Source of the DNA: Thermoplasmata archaeon
GTDB lineage: Archaea; Thermoplasmatota; Penumbrarchaeia; Penumbrarchaeales; Penumbrarchaeaceae
Reading direction: 5' to 3'
Length of the DNA: 7,744 nt
Assembly: GCA_023145185.1 (NCBI GenBank)
Contig: JAGLEG010000528.1
Span: forward strand, 1 to 7,744
Below the pieces are notes generated by a model, which worked only from the letters and a program-made list of their open reading frames with translations, was not told the origin of the DNA and ran no database searches. Position numbers and translations under genes: made by a program. Shown here piece after piece: positions 6,445 through 7,744 of the stretch (position 1 is the stretch's first letter; each line of letters opens with the position of its first letter).

Positions 6445-6573
6445 CTATTCTTTCACCCACATGAAAATAAATAAAAAAACAGATTATTCTACATTGATTA
6501 TATTTCCTGTTAGGTTGAATTTTTGATTGCCTCTTAAGCAGGCAAACAGTTGACGGATCAGAGATTCGTTCTG

Positions 6574-6617
6574 TTTTTAATTTAAACTTAGATATTGCTT
6601 ATCTCTTAAATTAAAAA
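6574..6617. repeat. Bipartite A/T-rich inverted repeat next to the terminator
   Basis: A 12-bp perfect inverted repeat pairs TTTTTAATTTAA (6574-6585) with TTAAATTAAAAA (6606-6617). Nested inside is a second 5-bp stem, AGATA (6590-6594) with TATCT (6600-6604), closed by a TTGCT loop. On the minus-strand transcript one outer arm coincides with the U-tract that follows the GC-rich terminator hairpin, so the two structures overlap functionally. It may be a backup terminator, a 3'-end stabilising structure or part of an untranslated RNA. Confidence 0.6.
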
Positions 6618-6644
6618 AGGGGCAAACCGATCACGGTTTGCCCC
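6612..6644 (-). terminator. Strong intrinsic-type terminator after the right-hand surface-protein gene
   Basis: On the minus strand, GGGGCAAACCG (6644-6634), loop TGAT (6633-6630) and CGGTTTGCCCC (6629-6619) form a perfect 11-bp GC-rich stem with a 4-nt loop, followed at once by TTTTTTAA (6618-6611). The hairpin begins 20 bp after the stop codon of the upstream gene. This is the classic bacterial rho-independent layout. Archaea usually terminate on U-tracts without needing a stem, so the hairpin may also protect the mRNA 3' end. Confidence 0.85.
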
Positions 6645-6664
6645 GTATACTTTTTGGAACTTCG

Positions 6665-7744
6665 TCACTGCATTGGTTGGGCTGACATAGGCTCAGCAGG
6701 CTGAGGTCCCGGTGCCGCTCCCTCGGGAGCCGGAAGGGCAGGTGTGGATGTGTCCACCATCGGCACTCCTGCAGGTCCCATGGGCATGGATGGGATCTCG
6801 ATCTGGGGAGTTGCCAACATGGCCTCCTCCTCAGCTTCCTCCCTCTCCTCACCCTCCTCACCCTTGTGTGCCCTCATGTATCCAATAAGCACGATAAGGG
6901 CTGTGATGATTATCGCAACCATCAATACCAGCAGATAAACCCATATCTGGAATGGGGCTTCCTTCACCACATCACCTGGAACCTCACCAAATGTCGAAGG
7001 CCTATCCCTCGGGTTCCTCGGATCGGTATCATCATTATCATCCTGATCCCATCTGTAGAGCTTATCGATACCAAGGTACTCATCGTAGTTCGTGTACCCG
7101 TCATTATCAGGATCCTCATCCGAATCATCCCTCTCCCAGTTCAACTGATGAAGCCATTCCCAGTTATCATCCATACCATCTCCCCTGGGGTTTCCTTCAC
7201 CCATATAATCATCATCCGTTCCCTTTGGTGGAACTAGTATCGCCTTAATGATGATGTTCACGTAGGTGACCGCCCTGCGGTCTTCGCCGGTGAGCTCATT
7301 GTACCTGTGGATAGAATCCCCCACGTAGAGGACGATACGGATCGTGCCGATGGTCTGGAACCTCTTGTTCTCAAGTATCATGCCGTCTCCAAGTATCTTT
7401 GTGCCATTACCCACGACCTGATCCCATTGGAACCTCAGGTCAGAATCCTTATCGCTGTCGAAGGATCCCGAACCGTCAAATGTTATCAGTTCACCAAGCA
7501 TGAACTCCTCTCCCTCGACAGGTGAGGTGATAACTGCAGTAGGGATGGTGTTTACCAAGACCTTGAACAATGGAGACAAGGTAAAACCAGGGTAATCTTC
7601 AGACTTGCCGTTGCCCGCAATATCCTTAGACCTGAACTGGATCACGTTATTCTCTCCCTCAAGGAAATCCTCGAAGGGGAAATGCACGTAGATGCGGGTA
7701 TTACCATCAAGTTTATCCATCGCTGCCACGGTGTATTTCTTCCG
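6665..7744 (-). CDS. C-terminal part of a membrane-anchored surface protein with PKD-like and TSP3-type calcium repeats (5' end outside window)
   Basis: The frame is open to the right edge, with 359 residues visible. Counting from the first visible codon: about 1-45 is the end of an Ig-like domain (GENNVIQFRSKDIAGNG); about 65-169 is a PKD/Ig-like domain (FDGSGSFDSDKDSDLRFQWD); about 185-250 is an Asp-rich thrombospondin-type-3-like calcium-binding segment (GDGMDDNWEW, DEDPDNDGYTNYDEY). A single membrane helix, core IWVYLLVLMVAIIITALIVLIG, spans 267-288. The last 71 residues begin YMRAHKGEEG, continue with Glu-rich sequence and end Pro/Ala/Met-rich. The positive flank after the helix predicts the tail is cytoplasmic and the domains extracellular. 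The GTG at 7729 is not the start: it lies inside the Ig-like domain and lacks a ribosome site. Function is unknown; adhesion, S-layer association or envelope sensing are possible. Confidence 0.88.
   Translation of the reverse strand, partial: RKKYTVAAMDKLDGNTRIYVHFPFEDFLEGENNVIQFRSKDIAGNGKSEDYPGFTLSPLFKVLVNTIPTAVITSPVEGEEFMLGELITFDGSGSFDSDKDSDLRFQWDQVVGNGTKILGDGMILENKRFQTIGTIRIVLYVGDSIHRYNELTGEDRRAVTYVNIIIKAILVPPKGTDDDYMGEGNPRGDGMDDNWEWLHQLNWERDDSDEDPDNDGYTNYDEYLGIDKLYRWDQDDNDDTDPRNPRDRPSTFGEVPGDVVKEAPFQIWVYLLVLMVAIIITALIVLIGYMRAHKGEEGEEREEAEEEAMLATPQIEIPSMPMGPAGVPMVDTSTPALPAPEGAAPGPQPAEPMSAQPMQ

Larger units (their letters stand above)
6349..6664. other. 316-bp AT-rich intergenic spacer upstream of oapABC
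   Basis: The spacer holds the terminator of the right-hand surface-protein gene, an A/T-rich bipartite hairpin (6574-6617), a 6-bp stem/7-nt loop hairpin (6527-6545, TTGCCT and AGGCAA) and the operon promoter candidates. It is much more AT-rich than the flanking genes, and I see no convincing coding frame. The middle section (about 6450-6570) is unexplained and is long enough for a small RNA, though nothing identifies one. Confidence 0.6.

Noticed and set aside
6461..6526. Plus-strand 21-codon ORF beginning MKINKKTDYS
   Set aside because: No ribosome binding site precedes it, composition is that of AT-rich spacer, and it has no recognisable features.
6525..6572. tRNA-Leu(UAA)-like anticodon arm: 5-bp stem TGCCT/AGGCA with loop CTTAAGC, followed by an ATTCG-containing small hairpin
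   Set aside because: The loop matches an anticodon loop by pattern, but there is no D arm, no proper T loop (TTCGA spacing is wrong) and no pairing acceptor arms. At best it is a remnant; more likely chance.
7727..7729. GTG as start of the right-hand surface protein
   Set aside because: The frame continues to the window edge, the codon lies inside an Ig-like domain, and there is no ribosome site or signal peptide.
1..7744. CRISPR arrays, insertion sequences, integration sites
   Set aside because: No regularly spaced repeats, transposase or integrase genes, or tRNA-flanked direct repeats were found by reading both strands.

Overview
The window reads as an archaeal chromosome segment of about 50% GC. 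The evidence is an Era-like GTPase / DUF2073 / zinc-ribbon operon known from Euryarchaeota, exported multidomain proteins rich in CARDB, FG-GAP and PKD/TSP3-type modules, TATA-like A/T boxes ahead of genes, and GGAGG/GGTGA ribosome binding sites. The style of the surface proteins (C-terminal membrane helix followed by an acidic, then Pro/Ala/Met-rich tail) suggests a Thermoplasmata-like lineage; that placement is an inference.

Layout. From the left edge to 3566 (minus strand) lies one uninterrupted reading frame for a very large secreted protein: signal peptide, FG-GAP/VCBS beta-propeller, then a string of CARDB and related beta-sandwich domains. Its C-terminus is outside the window. A 240-bp divergent promoter region (3567-3806) separates it from a plus-strand gene for a coiled-coil protein with a C-terminal helix-hairpin-helix domain (3807-4559). 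That gene converges, with a 12-bp gap, on a minus-strand operon at 6348-4572. In transcription order the operon is Era-like GTPase (OapA/ArvA), DUF2073 protein (OapB/ArvB) and zinc-ribbon protein (OapC/ArvC). Upstream of the operon is a 316-bp AT-rich spacer holding candidate promoters, an A/T hairpin and a perfect 11-bp stem terminator. The terminator closes a second large surface-protein gene (6665 to the right edge, minus strand, 5' end missing).

How it fits together. In Haloferax volcanii the homologous GTPase, first named as an origin-associated protein, was later reported to drive formation of extracellular vesicles, with the DUF2073 and Zn-ribbon proteins encoded beside it. Here the trio sits between two large envelope proteins and opposite a coiled-coil/HhH protein. 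The cell-surface theme is clear, but any functional link between these neighbours is inference. No RNA genes, CRISPR arrays, insertion sequences or phage genes were recognised.
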